A DNA stretch of 5,498 nucleotides from Candidatus Parcubacteria bacterium (GTDB lineage Bacteria > Patescibacteriota > Minisyncoccia > Phycocordibacterales > CAIZLB01): positions 1 to 5,498 of the forward strand of contig JACMMR010000006.1 in NCBI GenBank assembly GCA_014378965.1. The letters run 5' to 3'. Position numbers and translations under genes: made by a program. Shown piece after piece: positions 5,452 through 5,498 of the stretch. The number at the start of each line of letters is the position of its first letter. The stretch's first letter is position 1. Below the pieces are notes generated by a model. It worked only from the letters and a program-made list of their open reading frames with translations, was not told the DNA's origin and did no database searches.

Positions 5452-5477
5452 AAATGATATAACTCAATATATCATTT
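5452..5477. repeat. Perfect 10-bp inverted repeat over the tRNA-Ile promoter
   Basis: AAATGATATA (5452-5461) and TATATCATTT (5468-5477) are exact reverse complements around a six-base centre ACTCAA. The dyad covers the -10 box and predicted start region of the tRNA-Ile transcript. It could be an operator-like site or a hairpin in the pre-tRNA leader. Read on the plus strand, T continues to 5480, so a weak terminator for a gene beyond the window is also possible. Only one of its pairs is G-C, so chance is not excluded. Confidence 0.35.
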
Positions 5478-5493
5478 TTTGGAATTTTATCAA
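5466..5493 (-). promoter_or_regulatory. Promoter of the tRNA-Ile / unknown-gene transcript
   Basis: On the minus strand a -35-like TTGATA (5493-5488), a 16-bp spacer, and TGA-TATATT (extended -10, hexamer 5471-5466) lie upstream of the tRNA. The box ends 19 bases before the mature 5' end, predicting a leader of about 12-13 nt. This is the only promoter in the window with a recognisable -35, as might be expected for a strong tRNA promoter. Confidence 0.55.
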
Positions 5494-5498
5494 ACCTA

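Noticed and set aside
1..5498. UGA recoding as glycine, as in Gracilibacteria and SR1
   Set aside because: No in-frame TGA occurs in any gene, motif glycines are coded by GGN, and all reading frames are explained by the standard bacterial code. The stops seen are TAA or TAG, but five genes are too few to draw a conclusion.
1..5498. CRISPR array, insertion sequence, integrase or attachment site near the tRNA genes
   Set aside because: No regularly spaced direct repeats, no transposase or recombinase motifs, and no duplicated tRNA 3' segment were seen. The tRNA-adjacent gene is not integrase-like.

Overview
This AT-rich window (roughly one third G+C by eye) looks like a chromosomal segment of a Candidate Phyla Radiation (Patescibacteria/Parcubacteria-type) bacterium. 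This is an inference. It rests on compact gene packing, no Shine-Dalgarno sequence before any start codon, a RecG with lineage-style insertions, a conserved-looking gene of unknown function, and TAA/TAG stops only. No in-frame UGA occurs, so the standard bacterial code explains every gene.

Left edge (1-251), minus strand: the first 30 codons of an unidentified gene with its own extended -10 promoter, and upstream of it a tRNA-Ser(GCU) with an encoded CCA end. A 64-bp divergent intergenic region (252-315) carries promoters in both directions.

Redox pair (316-1900), plus strand: a membrane-anchored cytochrome b5-domain protein is followed 4 bp later by a ferric-reductase/NADPH-oxidase-like flavocytochrome with five predicted membrane helices and FAD- and NAD(P)-binding domains. 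Together they look like a route for electrons from cytosolic NAD(P)H through FAD and membrane heme to an outward-facing b5 heme. This would be notable in a lineage usually regarded as fermentative and poor in heme enzymes.

DNA repair (2030-4306), plus strand: a full-length RecG helicase with three insertions in its helicase core and an unusual residue in motif VI. It is followed by a short transcription unit (about 4327-4504) with a promoter, a 46-codon basic ORF and a strong intrinsic terminator.

Right edge (4503-5446), minus strand: a 289-residue protein of unknown function whose ATG lies one nucleotide past the 3' end of a tRNA-Ile(UAU) gene. The two are almost certainly co-transcribed, so tRNA 3' processing would itself produce a nearly leaderless mRNA. 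The UAU anticodon is the uncommon way of reading AUA in bacteria.

Across the window, four promoters place the -10 box only 6-9 nt before the ATG. Together with the absent Shine-Dalgarno sequences, this suggests that leaderless initiation is the normal mode for first genes here.
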